Source of the DNA: Halorubrum amylolyticum
Lineage (GTDB): Archaea; Halobacteriota; Halobacteria; Halobacteriales; Haloferacaceae
DNA: 64,000 bases
Assembly (NCBI RefSeq): GCF_004114995.1
Contig: NZ_SDJP01000004.1
Coordinates: 21,510-85,509, forward strand
Direction of reading: 5' to 3'
This document shows, in pieces, positions 24,815-34,088 of the stretch; the stretch's first letter is position 1; every line of letters begins with the position of its first letter. The translations under genes and the position numbers were made by a program. The notes beneath the pieces were generated by a model. That model saw only the letters and a program-made list of their open reading frames with translations. It had not been told where the DNA came from and searched no databases.

Positions 24815-25369
24815 TTACGTGAGCGGTTCCGGTTCCTCGTTATATTCGACGACTAATTCGACATCATCAGGACCGAATTCATCGCGTTCCGCTTCCAGCG
24901 TATCAAGAGCGTCTTTAACCGGGAAGAAATCCGGCTTCTCGAGTGCATCTTCTGTGGCCCAAGCGTATCGAATCGTTTGCTCCGAATCGATGAGGAACAC
25001 GGCACGCTGTGGAACGCGCTCGTGGTTCTCCCATTCGTCATAACAGACATCATATGACTCGGCAACCCGCCCGGAACTATCACTAAGTAACGGGAAATTG
25101 ATGCCGTATTCCTCGGCGAATGCTCGGTGGGCGTAGACGCTGTCCCCAGAAATTGCCCAGACATCGAGCGCCGGCGTCAGCTGAAACCACTCTGCATCGC
25201 GGATCGCACACAGTTCGTTTGTACAAACAGGACTGAAATCAAATGGGTAAAAAACTAGCAACGCAGCCCGATCATCCGCAGTTGTCTCATCCAAGCTGTA
25301 CTCGGTTTGTTCTCCGTCACGGAGACCTGGAAGAGTGAATGACGGTGCAGACGCTCCCTCGTTTATCAT
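24815..25369 (-). CDS. Peroxiredoxin, AhpC/TSA-Bcp type, 184 aa
   Basis: PFDFSPVCTNELCAIRD holds peroxidatic Cys49 and Cys54. The N-terminus EGASAPSFTLPGLRDGE is typical of the family. It is a paralogue of the 164-aa protein at 5938. It lies next to an HxlR-type regulator and a mercuric reductase, so it may be part of the redox response to thiol-binding metals. Confidence 0.87.
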   Translation of the reverse strand: MINEGASAPSFTLPGLRDGEQTEYSLDETTADDRAALLVFYPFDFSPVCTNELCAIRDAEWFQLTPALDVWAISGDSVYAHRAFAEEYGINFPLLSDSSGRVAESYDVCYDEWENHERVPQRAVFLIDSEQTIRYAWATEDALEKPDFFPVKDALDTLEAERDEFGPDDVELVVEYNEEPEPLT

Positions 25370-25470
25370 GCGTCACAGTAGCACACGAAGAAAGGATAGT
25401 CTTGGGGCTAACACCCCCACCTGAATGGAGTAGCCTCAAATGTGGGATGAAATTCACTGGAATCCGTACG

Positions 25471-25815
25471 TCAGGAGTTCGCCGTCGCCCACTCAAGAAG
25501 GGGTTCTAATCTCGAACGAATCTCATCCCCTTCGTCAGTTAGCGCGTATTCGACGCGTGGCGGAATTTCGTTGTACTGCGTCCGTGAGACGATCCCTGCC
25601 TCCTCGAATTCGTCGAGGCGTTTCGAGATTGTCGACGTGCTCGCTGTAGGGAGGTGCGCCTCGATCTCCGCGAACCGCAGCGAATCGTGTGCGCCGATGA
25701 TACTGACGAGTTGCATCGCGTATTTTCGGCTCAACGTGTCGATAACTCCTGTGAGCGGACAATAGCACGTCCCCTCAACATCGCACGTTGGCGCCGGTGA
25801 AGTAGTATCTGCCAT
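25471..25815 (-). CDS. HxlR-family winged-helix regulator, 114 aa
   Basis: The body matches HxlR/DUF24 regulators (LRFAEIEAHLPTASTSTISK, RLDEFEEAGIVSRTQYNEIP, PRVEYALTDEG). Three Cys residues lie near the N-terminus (CDVEGTCYCPLTG), and such residues sense electrophiles or oxidants in this family. It is divergent from merA, with a 78-bp shared promoter region, and upstream of the peroxiredoxin gene on the same strand. Probably controls one or both. Confidence 0.88.
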   Translation of the reverse strand: MADTTSPAPTCDVEGTCYCPLTGVIDTLSRKYAMQLVSIIGAHDSLRFAEIEAHLPTASTSTISKRLDEFEEAGIVSRTQYNEIPPRVEYALTDEGDEIRSRLEPLLEWATANS

Positions 25816-25893
25816 AGCTTCGTGGCCTCCAACCTACTCTATAGCTTCGGACTCTGGAGTATAAGAACTTCCCGTCGTAAAGTTTCGGTATAG

Positions 25894-27348
25894 ATGACTC
25901 ACACATCCGACTATGATCTCGTGATTCTCGGCGGTGGCGCCGCAGCTTTCGCCGCGATCACTGAAGCGAGCCGACGGGACCTCTCGACGGCGATGGTGAA
26001 CACCGGCTTGCCCATCGGCGGAACCTGCGTGAACGTCGGCTGTGTCCCGAGTAAGCATCTGCTTGCCGTCGCCGAGAGCGGCGCTGCAGCGTCGGAGAAT
26101 CCCTTCGACGCCGTTCGATACCCTGAGGAACCGACTGTCGACTGGGCCGACGCACCCGACGGGACCGACGACCTCGTCGAGGGATTCCGGCGGGAGAATT
26201 ACGTCGATGTCGCCGAGCACTTCGAGACCGACATCTACGAGGGGTACGGCCAGCTGGTCGACGACACAACCATCGAGGTCGTCGACGGCGCCGACGAGGG
26301 CGCGCGCATTACTGGAGAGAAGGCGCTCGTCGCGACTGGCAGTTCACCGTGGGCGCCGCCCATCGACGGCCTCGAGGAGGTCGATTACTACACGAGCGAA
26401 ACCATCCTCGAGGAGCGCGACCTCCCCGAGAGTATCCTAATGCTCGGTGGTGGGTACATCGCGCTGGAGTGGGGCCAGATCCTCCACCGTGTCGGCGTCG
26501 ACGTGACGATTCTCCAGCGCTCCGAGCGCGTCCTCTCGGACATGGAAGGCCAACTTGGTCGCGAGATGCAGCGTGCATTCGATGAGGAAGGCATCGAGAT
26601 ACTCACCGATAACGACTTCCGGCGCGTCCGCAGGCCAGCAGCTGACGGCGGCGCCGAAGCGATCCAGTCGGGCGTCGCCGTCGAAACAACCGTCGACGGC
26701 ACTGAGCGAACGGTCACCGGCGACGCGCTGTTCGTCGCGACCGGGGTCCAGCCCAACAGCGAGGAGATCAGTCTCGAAACGGTAGGGGTCGAAACGAACC
26801 CCGATGGAACGATTCGTGTCGACGAGTACTTCCAGACGACGAATCCCGACATCTACGCGGCGGGCGACGTGATCGGCGAGCCCGAACTGGAGACGGTCGC
26901 CGCCAAGGAGGGCAATCACGCCGTCAAGAATGCCTTCGGCAACGAGGGCGTCAGCATCGACTACGATGCAGTCCCCGCAGTCGTGTTCACCAGCCCCGAA
27001 GTCGCCGCCGTCGGGACGACCGAACTCGAGTATATGGACGAGCACGGCACCTGTTCGTGCCGGACCGTCCAGATGGCGGACGTGCCGCGGGCGAAAGCCG
27101 TGAAGAATACTGACGGCCTCGTCCAGGTCGTCAAACACCACGAGACCGACGAAATCGTCGGTGTCCACATGGTCGGGCCGCGTGCCGCCGACATGATTAT
27201 GGAAGCCACGCTGGCTGTGAGGTTCGGACTGACCGTCGACGACATCATCGATACTGTCCACCCGTTCCCGACGTTCTCCGAGGCGTTCAAGCAGGCCTGT
27301 CAGGCGTTCCGTCGGGATACGTCCAAAATGAGCTGCTGTATCGAGTGA
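25894..27348 (+). CDS. merA: Mercuric reductase MerA, 484 aa
   Basis: A FAD-dependent pyridine nucleotide-disulfide oxidoreductase with the FAD site LGGGAAAFAAITEA, the redox pair in GGTCVNVGCVPSK (Cys45, Cys50), an NAD(P)H site LMLGGGYIALEWGQ and AAGDVIG. The decisive feature is the C-terminal vicinal pair Cys481-Cys482 (SCCIE), which hands Hg(II) to the active site in true MerA and is absent from lipoamide dehydrogenases. There is no N-terminal HMA domain. It reduces Hg2+ to volatile Hg0 in the cytoplasm. Confidence 0.92.
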   Translation: MTHTSDYDLVILGGGAAAFAAITEASRRDLSTAMVNTGLPIGGTCVNVGCVPSKHLLAVAESGAAASENPFDAVRYPEEPTVDWADAPDGTDDLVEGFRRENYVDVAEHFETDIYEGYGQLVDDTTIEVVDGADEGARITGEKALVATGSSPWAPPIDGLEEVDYYTSETILEERDLPESILMLGGGYIALEWGQILHRVGVDVTILQRSERVLSDMEGQLGREMQRAFDEEGIEILTDNDFRRVRRPAADGGAEAIQSGVAVETTVDGTERTVTGDALFVATGVQPNSEEISLETVGVETNPDGTIRVDEYFQTTNPDIYAAGDVIGEPELETVAAKEGNHAVKNAFGNEGVSIDYDAVPAVVFTSPEVAAVGTTELEYMDEHGTCSCRTVQMADVPRAKAVKNTDGLVQVVKHHETDEIVGVHMVGPRAADMIMEATLAVRFGLTVDDIIDTVHPFPTFSEAFKQACQAFRRDTSKMSCCIE

Positions 27349-27350
27349 GG

Positions 27351-27905
27351 TCAGTCGTCGGTCGAGAACACGTCCTCGAGCGTGCCGCTCTCGCCCAGTT
27401 CGATGAGGGCACGGTTCAAAAGTTCGCGAACGATGAACTCCTCGTAGTGCTGGGTATCGCAGTATTCACAGGGTTTCATCTCGCGGGCGACCGCCTCGAT
27501 CTCAGTACCGTGGTCCGCGTACAACGTCTCGATGAGGGATGTCAGCTCCTCGGATGCGGTGGACTGCGCCCCTGCAAGGGTTTCGTCGGCACCCTCCGGG
27601 AGCTCGTACGAGAAGACTCGCGTGTTCGACTTGTAGTACTTCCGCGTCCCCCCACCAGCTTCCTCGAGACGGGCGATCTCAACCATCCCCGCGTCCTTCA
27701 GGACATTCACGTGGTGGCGGACCGTTGTTTCCGCCTTCTCCTCGCCGCGACGATGCAGTTCGTCGTGAATCTCCTCGATCGTCAGTTCATCGGTCGCGAG
27801 CATATCGAGGATCTTCGCCCGGACGTCGTTCTCCAGCGCCTTCGCTTTTTCCGGGTCTGTCGTCACGACTTCGCGGATCGGCACATCAGATTCGAGGAGC
27901 GCCAT
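27351..27905 (-). CDS. Winged-helix metal-responsive regulator, 184 aa
   Basis: An ArsR-like winged helix (VRAKILDMLATDELTIEEIH, ETTVRHHVNVLKDAGMVEI) is followed by a C-terminal region with KPCEYCDTQHYEEF. The CxxC there is a likely metal site. It is a paralogue of the protein at 61558, which is also beside a P1B ATPase. It is divergent from the ATPase gene at 28037 and convergent with merA (2 bp apart). ATG 27905 was chosen because the longer reading adds a hydrophobic stretch absent from the paralogue. Confidence 0.83.
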   Translation of the reverse strand: MALLESDVPIREVVTTDPEKAKALENDVRAKILDMLATDELTIEEIHDELHRRGEEKAETTVRHHVNVLKDAGMVEIARLEEAGGGTRKYYKSNTRVFSYELPEGADETLAGAQSTASEELTSLIETLYADHGTEIEAVAREMKPCEYCDTQHYEEFIVRELLNRALIELGESGTLEDVFSTDD

Positions 27906-28036
27906 TCTTGTGAGGAGATAGGCGAACAACGACAGTAAGAGTAACGCCACTCTCCCGACATCGGTATTAGGACTTTGATACCGCTATAATTATTGTCGTA
28001 ATGATTTTCCGCGTCGCGCGATAACCACCACTCACG

Positions 28037-30313
28037 ATGGGAACGACACACGAACAATTCAACGTCGGGGGAATGTCCTGCTCGTTCTGTGCCGAGAGCA
28101 TCGAGAAGGCCTACGCCCGGACCGACGGCGTCGAGGACGTCGACGTGAGTCTCGCCCACGAGGAGGTACTCGTCCAGTACGACGATGACCGCCTGAGCGA
28201 GGTGGCGGTGAAGGACACACTCCGGGACCTCGGCTACACCATCCGAGATCCGGACAAGGCAAAACGATACGAGCAGCAGCAGGCCGAACTCACCGACGGG
28301 AAGCGGCGTCTCCTCATCGCTGGCGGCGCATCTCTCGTTGTCGCAGCCCTGATGGGGTGGATGATTCTCGTAATGGGACGCTTCGAGTCGGCATCGCTCG
28401 CGATGGACCTGGTGACGCTGGGGCTAGCGCTCGGGACGATGTTCGGTCCCGGGCGCTACATCAAACAGAAGGCGTTCCAGAGCCTTCGTCGGAGGATCTT
28501 CAACCAGCACGTCCTCCTAGAAGCGGGCGCCTTCGCCGGGCTCCTCGGGGGGTTACTCGGCCTGTTTGTCTTCCCGAGCTTCCCGACCGTCCACTTCTTC
28601 GCCGTCGCCGTGTTCATCACCACCTACCACATCCTCTCGGAGTACACCAGCCTCATCGTCCGCACGCGGGCTTCCCAAGCCGTCCAAGGCCTTCTCGACC
28701 TCCAGCCCGACACGGCACGCCGCGTCAGTGATGACGGTGACGTCGAGGAAGTCCCCCTCGACGACCTCAACGTCGGCGACTACGTCCGGGTCAAGCCTGG
28801 CGAGAACATCCCCGTCGATGGGATGGTCGTCGAGGGAGAGTCCACGGTCGACGAGTCGGTTGCCACCGGTGAGTCCATCCCCGAGGAGAAAACGGTCGGC
28901 GACACGGTGATCGGTGGCAGCGTCAACGAGACCGGGACGCTGCTTATCGAGGTGACTGCAACCGGGGAGGACGCGTTCCTGAATCAGGTGGCACGCGAGA
29001 TCGAGGAGGCGCGGGCGATGAAACCCGGCATTATCCAGCTCGCCGACCGCGTCCTCAAGTACTTCGTCCCAGGCGTCTTGACGATTGCCGCGCTCTCGTT
29101 CCTCTTCTGGGTGGTCGCACCGCTCGCGTGGGGGGCAGACCCCAATGTCCAGCGAGGGGCGTTCGCAGCGCTGGCGGTCCTCGTCCTCGGCTATCCGTGT
29201 GCGCTTGGGATGGCAACACCGCTCGCCCTGATTCGGGGTGGCGGGAAGGCAGCGAACCGTGGCATCTTGATGCGCTCCGGCGACGCCTTCCAGATTTTCC
29301 CCGACGTCGACCACATCGTGCTGGACAAGACCGGCACGATCACCGTCGGCGAACCCGCCGTCAGTGCGGTCGTCGGGTTCAACGCCGACGAGGAAGACGT
29401 ACTCGCGACGGCGGCCAGCGCGGAGGCCTTCTCCGAACACCCGCTCGCCGATGCGATCCTCGAGTTCGCTGACGAGCGAGATGTCGAGTACGCGGATCCC
29501 GACGTCTTTGACTCGGTGACCGGCAAGGGCGTCCGAGCGATCGTCGGCAGCGACGACGTGTTGGTCGGGAAACCCGGATGGCTCAGCGATGAGGGGATTG
29601 ACCTTTCGAAGAGGAGCGACGATATTGAGCGACTTCAGGGCCGCGGCCTCACCGTTGCCGGAGTTGTTCGTCACGGTGACCTACTCGGCCTGATCGGCAT
29701 CGGTGACGAAATCAAAGCAGACGCCGCCGAGACCATCCGGCGGATTCGCGACGCCGGCATTACGCCCGTGATGATCACCGGGGACAACGAGCGCACCGCG
29801 AACGCGGTCGCCGAGGAGGTCAGTATCGACCGCGTCATGGCCGACGTGTTGCCCGACGAGAAACGCGAGGAGATCGGTCGCCTGCAGGAAGCCGGCCACC
29901 GCGTGGCGATGGTCGGCGACGGCATCAACGACGCGCCGGCACTCACACAGGCGGACATCGGCATCGCCATCGGCGCCGGGACCGACATCGCCATCGAATC
30001 GGCGGACATCGTCCTGATGGGTGACCGGCTCGGCGGCGTGATGGACGCCTATGAGATCGGGAACGAGAGCTATCGAAAGACTCGCCAGAATCTCGTGACG
30101 GCCTTTGCGTTCAACGGCATCGGCGTCGCCGCCGCGACCACGGGGCTCGTTCACCCGGTGTTCGCGATGCTTGCGATGGTGTTGTCCGTCTCGGCCGTCC
30201 TCGCCAACAGCTTCGCTGGTCAGCTCCTCTCCGGTGAGGGTGTCAACACCGAATTCGCTCTCAAAGAACGCACCGACGGCGAGCGTGGAGACGGCCGAGT
30301 GACAGCCGATTAA
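28037..30313 (+). CDS. P1B-type ATPase, copper-like, with YPC membrane motif, 758 aa
   Basis: The N-terminal HMA domain has GGMSCSFC (Cys15, Cys18). The ATPase core is intact: TGES, phosphorylated Asp430 in DKTGTITVG, and [10 protein letters not shown]. The membrane metal motif reads Tyr386-Pro-Cys388 where copper pumps have CPC, although the following [10 protein letters not shown] is copper-type. The loss of the first Cys should change metal binding. It lies beside merA and a winged-helix regulator, so copper, silver or mercury are candidate ions. Confidence 0.88.
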   Translation: MGTTHEQFNVGGMSCSFCAESIEKAYARTDGVEDVDVSLAHEEVLVQYDDDRLSEVAVKDTLRDLGYTIRDPDKAKRYEQQQAELTDGKRRLLIAGGASLVVAALMGWMILVMGRFESASLAMDLVTLGLALGTMFGPGRYIKQKAFQSLRRRIFNQHVLLEAGAFAGLLGGLLGLFVFPSFPTVHFFAVAVFITTYHILSEYTSLIVRTRASQAVQGLLDLQPDTARRVSDDGDVEEVPLDDLNVGDYVRVKPGENIPVDGMVVEGESTVDESVATGESIPEEKTVGDTVIGGSVNETGTLLIEVTATGEDAFLNQVAREIEEARAMKPGIIQLADRVLKYFVPGVLTIAALSFLFWVVAPLAWGADPNVQRGAFAALAVLVLGYPCALGMATPLALIRGGGKAANRGILMRSGDAFQIFPDVDHIVLDKTGTITVGEPAVSAVVGFNADEEDVLATAASAEAFSEHPLADAILEFADERDVEYADPDVFDSVTGKGVRAIVGSDDVLVGKPGWLSDEGIDLSKRSDDIERLQGRGLTVAGVVRHGDLLGLIGIGDEIKADAAETIRRIRDAGITPVMITGDNERTANAVAEEVSIDRVMADVLPDEKREEIGRLQEAGHRVAMVGDGINDAPALTQADIGIAIGAGTDIAIESADIVLMGDRLGGVMDAYEIGNESYRKTRQNLVTAFAFNGIGVAAATTGLVHPVFAMLAMVLSVSAVLANSFAGQLLSGEGVNTEFALKERTDGERGDGRVTAD

Positions 30314-30516
30314 GCCTTTACGTCATAGCCAGCCTGTTCGATTGCCGCGTTCACGTCGTCGTCTGAGACTCCATCCTTGAGGACGACGTCGACCGTGTCA
30401 GCGTCGTGGTCGGCCTCGACCCGATTTACACCATCGAGGTTTCGCAGGGCGGTCTCCACGTTCTGTTCGCACCCGTTGCACGACATCCCGATGACGGCGA
30501 TCGTCTTTCGCTCCAT
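30310..30516 (-). CDS. CopZ-like metal chaperone (HMA domain), 68 aa
   Basis: A single HMA domain with [11 protein letters not shown], the CxxC site for Cu(I) or a similar ion, and the beta-alpha-beta pattern of CopZ/Atx1. It would carry the metal to the ATPase. Its stop codon overlaps that of the convergent ATPase gene by two bases. The ATG at 30516 gives the standard N-terminus [13 protein letters not shown]. Confidence 0.88.
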   Translation of the reverse strand: MERKTIAVIGMSCNGCEQNVETALRNLDGVNRVEADHDADTVDVVLKDGVSDDDVNAAIEQAGYDVKA

Positions 30517-30686
30517 ACGGGCCTGTAAACACTCGCGGGGGATGACCATTACGGTAACTGTTGTATCGGTTTTATCTCTATTAGAGGCGGGGCGTCATCG
30601 TCCGGAGAGTTGTTTGTGTCGGCCCCAAAGGGGTGGAGGCTCTTCGAGAGGAGGGGACCACTGACGACGAAGAGTAAGTCCTGTCC

Positions 30687-30728
30687 TTAACCAACAATCC
30701 CCGCATAAGTTTCCCTGTTGTTGGTTAA
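30687..30728. promoter_or_regulatory. Paired inverted-repeat operator, copy 4
   Basis: TTAACCAACA (30687-30696) and TGTTGGTTAA (30719-30728), 22-nt spacer. A hairpin leader follows and the ATG is at 30802. Confidence 0.85.
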
Positions 30729-30751
30729 CAGACTGTACCTCGGTTTGTCAG

Positions 30752-30773
30752 GCCCCCAGAAGGGGCGCGGGGC
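30752..30773 (+). promoter_or_regulatory. GC hairpin leader, before 30802
   Basis: CCCC (30754-30757) pairs with GGGG (30762-30765) around AGAA, or GCCCC (30752-30756) with GGGGC (30769-30773). It ends 29 bp before the start codon. Confidence 0.65.
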
Positions 30774-30801
30774 GGCCAACAGCGGCCTCGTAACTCCAAT
30801 C

Positions 30802-31803
30802 ATGTCCCTCGAGCTGAGCTCCAGCGCCAGCACGGCGAGCGACATCGCTGCCGCCAGACAAGCCGACATCGTGGCGTTCCTCCATCGAGCGCCGTTCACT
30901 CTGGATGCCTATGAGCTCGGTTTCCTTCCCGGCTTTCGGGAGGACTGCGGGTATCAGGAGACCCAATATCAGAATCTCACCCTCCCCGTCGGGATGCTCG
31001 ACAACGACTTCCAGAACCCCGATCTGGATCGATTCGTCGAGCGGTTCTTCGAGTACGAGCCACAGGTCGGTGTCATCGGCGACATCTACGAACCTACTGA
31101 CGTTGACGCCCACATCGCTGCTGCTCGTGAGATTCAGGACAGCTTTCCCGATGCCGAGGTCATCATCGTCCCGAAATCCCAAGCGGTGATTGACACGATC
31201 CCAGATGATATCATCCTCGGCTATTCGCGAGGGTACGCCGATCGCCTGGCGCACGAGTTCTCCGACCCAACCGATTGGAGAGGGCGGCGCGTCCACATCC
31301 TCGGTGGGAGTCCGCCCAAGCAGCTCGACGCCATTCGACAGCTGACCAGGCCGACACTCACCGACGAGCCACCAGCCGACATCGTCGGCCTCGATTGGAA
31401 CGGGCTGCATCGCGGCGCGCAGTTCGGGGAGTTCTGGACGGCTGACGGCTGGGATGATAGCGGTCGTGACGCCTCCCACGTCACAGTTCGGAAGACGGTG
31501 CGACACAGTCTCGCCCGCATCAAGGCCTTCTGGCAGTCCCACGGCGTCTGGCCTGACTCAGCGCCACATAGCGACATCCTCGAAATCGAGTACGAGGGGC
31601 CGTCACCAACCGACCTCGATAGTGCTGCGTGTACCGAATGTGAAGCGAACGTCTGGACGACTCGGCGCGGTCCCTTCATCGCGGAGTATGATACCGGCGT
31701 GCTCTGTGGCTACTGCAGCTACGAGTGCTACTTCTCGCATCGCCATCGGAACAACCTCGAGGAGATCGCCGGCGAGCAGAGCGTGTACATTCCACCGGCG
31801 TGA
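30802..31803 (+). CDS. DUF6610-like protein, 333 aa
   Basis: It has FLPGFREDCGYQETQYQNLT, a barrel-like middle (FERFFEYEPQVGVIGDIYEP-type strands, IVPKSQAVIDTIPDDIILGY, RRVHILGGSPPKQLDAIRQL) and a C-terminal Cys cluster (CTECEANVW, CGYCSYECYF). I recognise it as a family common on haloarchaeal plasmids (DUF6610, moderately sure). The barrel and the glycine motif faintly recall tRNA-guanine transglycosylase, but the catalytic residues are not evident. Operator copy 4 and a hairpin leader precede it. Confidence 0.7.
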   Translation: MSLELSSSASTASDIAAARQADIVAFLHRAPFTLDAYELGFLPGFREDCGYQETQYQNLTLPVGMLDNDFQNPDLDRFVERFFEYEPQVGVIGDIYEPTDVDAHIAAAREIQDSFPDAEVIIVPKSQAVIDTIPDDIILGYSRGYADRLAHEFSDPTDWRGRRVHILGGSPPKQLDAIRQLTRPTLTDEPPADIVGLDWNGLHRGAQFGEFWTADGWDDSGRDASHVTVRKTVRHSLARIKAFWQSHGVWPDSAPHSDILEIEYEGPSPTDLDSAACTECEANVWTTRRGPFIAEYDTGVLCGYCSYECYFSHRHRNNLEEIAGEQSVYIPPA

Positions 31804-31813
31804 CGCTACGAGT

Positions 31814-31845
31814 GGTTTTTCGCGCCCCGGAGGGGGCGAGGGCTC
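31814..31845 (+). promoter_or_regulatory. T-tract plus GC hairpin leader, before 31879
   Basis: Five T residues, then CGCCCC (31823-31828), which pairs with GGGGCG (31833-31838); a competing GCCC-GGGC pairing (31840-31843) is possible. It lies 11 bp after the preceding stop codon. Confidence 0.68.
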
Positions 31846-31878
31846 GATCCAAAAAGTCCTCCGAGAAGGTGATTTTCC

Positions 31879-32226
31879 GTGAGTCAACAACAGCGTCCGA
31901 ACGATGTCTCGATCGACGATATTCCAGTCGACGTATCGAACACCCAATCAGGCGAGGTCGACCCCGCTGAGGTACCCGAGGAAATCCGATCGATCACTCG
32001 TGGACTCGCAAGCGAGCAACCGCCGACGAATCCGCTCGTCGTCCTGAAGGCCGCCCGCTGGTGGTATATACATGGCAAGGGCGGAACCGATCCCGCGTTC
32101 CAGTGGGCGATCGAGTGGGTTCGACACCTCGCGACGGACACGCCGAGCGATGTCGACCAGTTCGACGCGTTCCTCGAGTACCTCGTCACGGTCGGCTTCG
32201 CTGACGAGAAAGCAGCGCTCCGATAG
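31879..32226 (+). CDS. Uncharacterised protein, 115 aa, GTG start
   Basis: It begins at GTG (31879), reading MSQQQRPNDVSIDDIPVDVS, and has a helical core (NPLVVLKAARWWYIHGKGGT). The first in-frame ATG lies too far inside. It sits between the DUF6610-like gene and the ArdC-like gene, each with its own leader. Function unknown. Confidence 0.62.
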   Translation: MSQQQRPNDVSIDDIPVDVSNTQSGEVDPAEVPEEIRSITRGLASEQPPTNPLVVLKAARWWYIHGKGGTDPAFQWAIEWVRHLATDTPSDVDQFDAFLEYLVTVGFADEKAALR

Positions 32227-32264
32227 CAGCCCCGATCTAAACCCCCCGAAGTCGCGCCGATGTT

Positions 32265-32293
32265 TATCGTGCGCCCCCGAGGGGCGCGGCGCG
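32265..32293 (+). promoter_or_regulatory. GC hairpin leader, before 32330
   Basis: GCGCCCC (32271-32277), loop CGA, GGGGCGC (32281-32287): a perfect 7-bp stem with an additional GCGGCGCG tail that allows shifted pairing. It is about 40 bp before the start codon. Confidence 0.68.
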
Positions 32294-32329
32294 TCCTGAC
32301 TTCTCGGAGACGTCGTCGTACTCGATGTG

Positions 32330-33268
32330 ATGCAATCCATGATGACAGCCAGTGAGTCGGGAGTCTCGTTCGAGGAGACCGACACCCGACACGACGAGAT
32401 GCACAGTACCATCGAAGACTGGATCGACGAGCTCGTCGCAGACGTCGACGAGGCAAAAGCCAGCCAACAGTTCCAGGAGTGGCTCGATGTCCAGTCCCGA
32501 TTCCACGACTACTCCCATCGCAACACCCTCTTGATCAAGCTCCAGTGTCCCGAGGCAACCCGCGTAGCGGGCTACAATACGTGGCGATCGGAGTTCGACC
32601 GGCACGTCCAAGAGGGCGAACAGGCGATCTGGATCTGGGCACCCATTATTACGAAGCAGTGCCCCGAGTGCGAGAACTCACCGAGCTACCACGAGCAAAG
32701 CGACTGTGACTACGACGAGACACCGGCCGAGGAGTGGTCCAAAGGACTGGTTGGATTCAAACCAACTGCAGTCTTCGATGTGTCTCAAACCGAGGGCGAA
32801 CCGCTCCCCGAGCTGGAAACCGAGGCCACTGGTAACGCCGACGACCTGGTGCCAGCGCTCCTTGATGCGGCAGCTACTCTCGATGTCGACGTCCGTGTCG
32901 TCGACGCTGCTGAGTGGGAGCATGACGACGCGAAAGGCGTCTGCAAACACCGGAATCTCGACGAGTGCCAACCCGTCGTCGAAGCGAAAGATAGAGCGAA
33001 TCAGGCCGACCTCGCGGTGACGCTGATTCACGAGTACGCCCACGCACTGCTCCATTTCGATGTCAACGACGAACCCGAGCGCGCAAAACGCGAGGTCGAA
33101 GCCGAAGCCGTTGCGTACATCGTCGGGCGGTATTTCAACCTGGATACGAGCGGGTCAGCGTTCTATCTTGCCGCGTGGCAGGACGACGATGCGGAGAGCA
33201 TTCAGGAGCGTCTCGGCCGGATCAGTTCCACCGCGCAAGAGATAATCGGGACGGTCGCCGAGGACTGA
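32330..33268 (+). CDS. ArdC-like antirestriction protein with metallopeptidase motif, 312 aa
   Basis: The N-terminal part (FQEWLDVQSRFHDYSHRNTL, VAGYNTWRSEFDRHVQEGEQ, then AIWIWAPI) matches the ssDNA-binding ArdC N-domain. A Cys pair (CPECENSP) forms an inserted zinc site. The C-terminal half has HEYAHALLHFD, the zinc metallopeptidase HExxH motif, with a later Glu in EVEAEAVAYIVGRYF. ArdC proteins protect incoming conjugative DNA from restriction. The ATG at 32330 is preferred over GTG at 32327. Confidence 0.82.
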   Translation: MQSMMTASESGVSFEETDTRHDEMHSTIEDWIDELVADVDEAKASQQFQEWLDVQSRFHDYSHRNTLLIKLQCPEATRVAGYNTWRSEFDRHVQEGEQAIWIWAPIITKQCPECENSPSYHEQSDCDYDETPAEEWSKGLVGFKPTAVFDVSQTEGEPLPELETEATGNADDLVPALLDAAATLDVDVRVVDAAEWEHDDAKGVCKHRNLDECQPVVEAKDRANQADLAVTLIHEYAHALLHFDVNDEPERAKREVEAEAVAYIVGRYFNLDTSGSAFYLAAWQDDDAESIQERLGRISSTAQEIIGTVAED

Positions 33269-33286
33269 ACACGCCTTCTCCAGCTG

Positions 33287-33327
33287 TTAACCAACGGCTT
33301 GGGGTACTATCCCACTCTGTTGGTTAA
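33287..33327. promoter_or_regulatory. Paired inverted-repeat operator, copy 5 (no gene downstream)
   Basis: TTAACCAACG (33287-33296) and TGTTGGTTAA (33318-33327), 21-nt spacer. It lies between two convergent genes, so no start codon follows it. Together with copy 6 it brackets the nucleotidyltransferase/wHTH pair. Confidence 0.85.
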
Positions 33328-33392
33328 TTCGTTCGGCGTCCGACCCTGCGCGTTTCGATCGATTCCAAGACAAACCCCACCGACAGTCGATG

Positions 33393-34088
33393 TTATCGTT
33401 CAGAATCGATTCGGCGCTGCTGGTCACGAAGGAACTCAACGACGGCATCGATATCCTGTTCGGGAACCGTTTGCTGTTCGAAGACTCCTTTGAATGCATC
33501 TGCGAAATCCTCCGACGTGAGGCGGTTGAGGACAGTCTCGATGCGACCAGCGAGCTTCTCGGACTCTCCGCGATGCAGATGGGTCGCGATCCGGTCGAAA
33601 TCCGCGCCAGCAGCCAGCACCACCAGATCCCGAGAGTCTGCCTTGCGGCCACTGTGGAGTTTCACCGCGAACAGCAACTCCCGTTCCGGAATCCTGGCTG
33701 TTACCGGGCGCCCGGTTCGCAGTTCCTCGGTGACAGAGTGCTGGGCCAGATAGCGATACGACCATTCAGCTTCCGTCTGGCGACAGCCCAGCGCGTCCAC
33801 CATCGCGTCGAACTGAACCGGATTCCCGATATCTTTCGTAAACCGGATAGTCCGGCCCTCGTAGAGTTCGTTTCGCTCGACATCGGCCGTTTTCTCGTAG
33901 CCGCGGTCGGTGAGAAGGTCCGTGTAGTCGTCGACCGCTTGGGCCGGAATGACGACGTCGACGTCCGTGGTGAAGCGTTGATTGAACGCCGCGATCGCCC
34001 ACCCACCGACGAGCACGTACGGCAGGTCAGCGTCGATGACTGCCTCCAGCGTATCCAGTAGTTCGTCTTCGCGTTCACCGAGGCTCAT
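33393..34088 (-). CDS. Nucleotidyltransferase, AbiEii/MNT-like toxin candidate, 231 aa
   Basis: YVLVGGWAIAAFNQRFTTDV with DVDVVIP gives the nucleotidyltransferase motif: Gly-Gly, then Asp-x-Asp about 15 residues later (near 42-44). The C-terminal part (FAVKLHSGRKADSRDLVVLA) continues the fold. It overlaps the upstream wHTH gene by 4 bp (ATGA). A wHTH-plus-nucleotidyltransferase pair is the layout of AbiE type IV toxin-antitoxin systems, in which the enzyme nucleotidylates tRNA or another target. The toxin role is inference. Confidence 0.75.
   Translation of the reverse strand: MSLGEREDELLDTLEAVIDADLPYVLVGGWAIAAFNQRFTTDVDVVIPAQAVDDYTDLLTDRGYEKTADVERNELYEGRTIRFTKDIGNPVQFDAMVDALGCRQTEAEWSYRYLAQHSVTEELRTGRPVTARIPERELLFAVKLHSGRKADSRDLVVLAAGADFDRIATHLHRGESEKLAGRIETVLNRLTSEDFADAFKGVFEQQTVPEQDIDAVVEFLRDQQRRIDSER

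Noticed and set aside
25894..27348. Dihydrolipoamide dehydrogenase
   Set aside because: The C-terminal vicinal Cys pair and the metal-gene context indicate mercuric reductase instead.
30802..31803. tRNA-guanine transglycosylase
   Set aside because: Barrel-like strands and a glycine motif are suggestive, but I could not find the catalytic Asp residues or the zinc site in the expected order, so only the uncharacterised family name is kept.
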